This document shows, piece after piece, positions 62,529 through 64,000 of a DNA stretch of 64,000 bases; the first letter of the stretch is position 1, and each line of letters begins with the position of its first letter. The translations under genes and the position numbers were made by a program. The notes under the pieces are model-generated. The model did no database searches, was not told where the DNA came from, and was given only the letters and a program-made list of their open reading frames with translations. The DNA lies in NCBI RefSeq assembly GCF_032463525.1, contig NZ_CP135971.1, forward strand, positions 1,984,001 through 2,048,000, written 5' to 3'. This DNA comes from Pseudomonas sp. DTU_2021_1001937_2_SI_NGA_ILE_001. GTDB taxonomy: Bacteria; Pseudomonadota; Gammaproteobacteria; Pseudomonadales; Pseudomonadaceae.

Positions 62529-62605
62529 TGGCGCAGCGGACGGGACTCGAACCCGCGACCCCCGGCGTGACAGGCCGGTATTCTAACCGACTGAACTACC
62601 GCTGC
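62529..62605 (-). tRNA. tRNA-Asp(GTC), right copy
   Basis: Identical in sequence to the left copy and exactly 417 bases to the right, with encoded CCA, anticodon GTC and the same 15-base spacing to the upstream tRNA-Val. Confidence 0.97.
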
Positions 62606-62620
62606 GCATGACACTGAGAA

Positions 62621-62696
62621 TGGTGGGTGATGACGGGATCGAACCGCCGACCCTCTGCTTGTAAGGCAGATGCTCTCCCGGCTGAGCTAATCACCC
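62621..62696 (-). tRNA. tRNA-Val(TAC), right copy
   Basis: Identical to the left copy and 417 bases to the right. Anticodon TAC, encoded CCA, 76 bases. It forms the first gene of the right Val-Asp pair. Confidence 0.97.
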
Positions 62697-62718
62697 TTCG
62701 TCTCTCGGTGTGGCGCGC

Positions 62719-62747
62719 ATTCTACGGAGCACCCTCTACCCTGGCAA
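62719..62747 (-). promoter_or_regulatory. Promoter of the right tRNA-Val/Asp pair
   Basis: On the minus strand TTGCCA (62742-62747) and TAGAAT (62719-62724) are 17 bases apart with a GCGCGCC discriminator. The -35 and spacing are the same as in the left copy, and the -10 differs. Confidence 0.78.
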
Positions 62748-62858
62748 GCATTTTTTTCAAAAAATTTATAAATTTTCCAAAGACTTAGCGCAGGGTTGGC
62801 CGCAAGCCCAAAGGAAGCGAATAATGCCCTCCTTTTGTATGAAGGAGAGACTGACCCC

Positions 62859-63779
62859 ATGTGGTTCAAAAACCTGCTTGTCTATAGGCTGACCCAGGAC
62901 GTGCCCTTCGAACCCGAGGCCCTGGAAGCCGCCCTGGCCAGCAAGCCCGCACGCGCCTGTGCCAGCCAGGAGTTGACCACCTACGGTTTCGTAGCTCCGT
63001 TCGGCAAGGGCGAAGACGCCCCGCTGGTGCATGTCAGCCAGGACTTCCTGCTGATCGCCGCGCGCAAGGAAGAACGCATCCTGCCCGGCAGCGTGGTGCG
63101 CGACGCACTCAAGGAAAAGGTCGACGAAATCGAAGCCGAGCAAATGCGCAAGGTCTACAAGAAAGAGCGCGACCAGCTCAAGGATGAAATCATCCAGGCC
63201 TTCCTGCCCCGCGCCTTCATTCGCCGCTCGGTCACCTGGGCCGCCATCGCGCCCAAGCAGGGCCTGATCCTGGTCAACTCGGCCAGCGCCAAGCGCGCCG
63301 AAGACCTGCTGTCGACCCTGCGTGAAGTGATCGGCTCGCTGCCGGTGCGTCCGCTTACCGTCAAGGTCTCGCCCAGCGCCACCCTCACCGACTGGGTCAA
63401 GACCCAGCAGGCTGCCGAGCACTTCTTCGTGCTGGATGAATGCGAGCTGCGCGACACCCATGAAGACGGCGGCATCGTACGCTGCAAGCGCCAGGATCTG
63501 ACCAGTGACGAAATTCAGCTGCACTTGAACACCGGCAAGGTGGTCACCCAGCTGTCGCTGGCCTGGCAGGACAAGCTGTCGTTCGTCCTCGACGACAAGA
63601 TGGTAATCAAACGCCTGAAGTTCGAAGACATGCTGCAGGAACAGGCCGAGCAGGACGGCGGCGACGAAGCCCTGGGCCAGCTGGACGCCAGCTTCACCCT
63701 GATGATGCTGACTTTCGGCGAATTCCTGCCGCAACTGTTCGAAGCGCTGGGTGGCGAAGAGATCCCGCAAGGCATCTGA
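62859..63779 (+). CDS. rdgC: Recombination-associated protein RdgC
   Basis: RdgC is a ring-forming DNA-binding protein that can limit RecA. The start at 62859 gives [20 protein letters not shown] with GGAG upstream. The 306-residue length matches E. coli RdgC (303). Conserved segments are [35 protein letters not shown] and [24 protein letters not shown] [17 protein letters not shown]. It is a single gene followed by a terminator, with the tRNA genes upstream on the other strand. Confidence 0.95.
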   Translation: MWFKNLLVYRLTQDVPFEPEALEAALASKPARACASQELTTYGFVAPFGKGEDAPLVHVSQDFLLIAARKEERILPGSVVRDALKEKVDEIEAEQMRKVYKKERDQLKDEIIQAFLPRAFIRRSVTWAAIAPKQGLILVNSASAKRAEDLLSTLREVIGSLPVRPLTVKVSPSATLTDWVKTQQAAEHFFVLDECELRDTHEDGGIVRCKRQDLTSDEIQLHLNTGKVVTQLSLAWQDKLSFVLDDKMVIKRLKFEDMLQEQAEQDGGDEALGQLDASFTLMMLTFGEFLPQLFEALGGEEIPQGI

Positions 63780-63801
63780 GCGCGCCCGCTTCGCGACATC
63801 G

Positions 63802-63826
63802 ACGCCGCCTGCCAGGCGGCGTTTTC
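63802..63826 (+). terminator. Terminator of rdgC
   Basis: ACGCCGCCT (63802-63810) and AGGCGGCGT (63814-63822) form a 9-bp stem with a 3-base loop followed by TTTT, 22 bases after the rdgC stop. Confidence 0.85.
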
Positions 63827-63857
63827 ATGACCGACACTCATAAAAAGGAACAACACC

Positions 63858-64000
63858 ATGCGCGCCCTGGCCGCCTTGAGCCGTTTCGTCGGCAATACCT
63901 TCGCTTACTGGGTTCTGCTGTTCGCCATCCTGGCGTTCCTGTTTCCGCAGGCCTTCATCGGCCTCAAGGGCTGGATCGTGCCGCTGCTGGGCCTGGTCAT
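63858..64000 (+). CDS. Bile acid:sodium symporter-like protein, N-terminal part (cut by right edge)
   Basis: Only the first 47 codons are visible, from ATG 63858 with AAAAGGAAC upstream. The protein starts MRALAALSRFVGNTFAYWVL, then LFAILAFLFPQAFIGLKGW and IVPLLGLVM, two membrane segments. This matches the start of BASS-family (SBF) transporters, 10-helix Na+-coupled organic-anion carriers. The rest is outside the window. Confidence 0.75.
   Translation, partial: MRALAALSRFVGNTFAYWVLLFAILAFLFPQAFIGLKGWIVPLLGLV

Overview
The window is a contiguous piece of a Pseudomonas chromosome, most likely from the P. putida / P. fluorescens lineage. The evidence is the flagellar gene order, the sigma-54 and sigma-28 flagellar promoters, REP-like inverted repeats, 4-hydroxyphenylacetate (hpa) and pobA catabolic genes, and AACAACAA (Crc/Hfq-type) motifs at catabolic start sites. 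No insertion sequence, prophage, CRISPR array or rRNA was seen.

Region 1 (1-17.1 kb) is flagellar. The minus strand carries flgBCDE and flgFGHIJKL, plus the chemotaxis pair cheV-cheR. The plus strand carries flgA, flgM, flgN and a ycgR-type PilZ brake. The promoters read as a cascade: sigma-54 sites before flgA, flgB and flgF, and a sigma-28 (FliA) site before flgM. A glycosyltransferase cut by the left edge (1-80) and a second glycosylation cluster at 20.2-26.4 kb (aminotransferase, methyltransferase, 1174-aa glycosyltransferase, acyltransferase) suggest surface or flagellin glycosylation.

Region 2 (17.2-31.6 kb) holds an MFS exporter, a glutamine-synthetase-like ligase, the glycosylation cluster, a soluble histidine kinase with a TPR response regulator, an SH3/coiled-coil membrane protein and the nucleosidase PpnN.

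Region 3 (31.7-45.5 kb) is aromatic catabolism: pobR/pobA with an MFS permease, then hpaR, hpaA and hpaG1-G2-E-D-F-X-H-I for the homoprotocatechuate meta-cleavage route. The first monooxygenase, HpaBC, is not in the window. A LuxR-type regulator follows.

Region 4 (45.5-59.4 kb) is the most interesting part. A six-gene minus-strand operon (aldehyde dehydrogenase, coniferyl-alcohol-dehydrogenase-like SDR, DUF1302 outer-membrane protein, DUF1329, BNR/YCF48-like protein, RND/MMPL pump) starts from a near-perfect sigma-54 promoter. The divergent gene encodes a MopR/DmpR-type activator that keeps the phenol-binding His/Trp pair and the four zinc ligands at exact spacing. Behind the activator lie a MoaF-like protein, two SDRs and a cupin. 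I infer a phenol-inducible uptake and oxidation system for a hydrophobic phenolic or phenylpropanoid compound.

Region 5 (59.4-64 kb) holds a small HTH/unknown gene pair, a DUF1232 protein preceded by two perfect inverted DnaA boxes, an FKBP lipoprotein, a duplicated tRNA-Val/tRNA-Asp unit with a 7-bp tandem repeat between copies, rdgC, and the start of a bile acid:sodium symporter-like gene.
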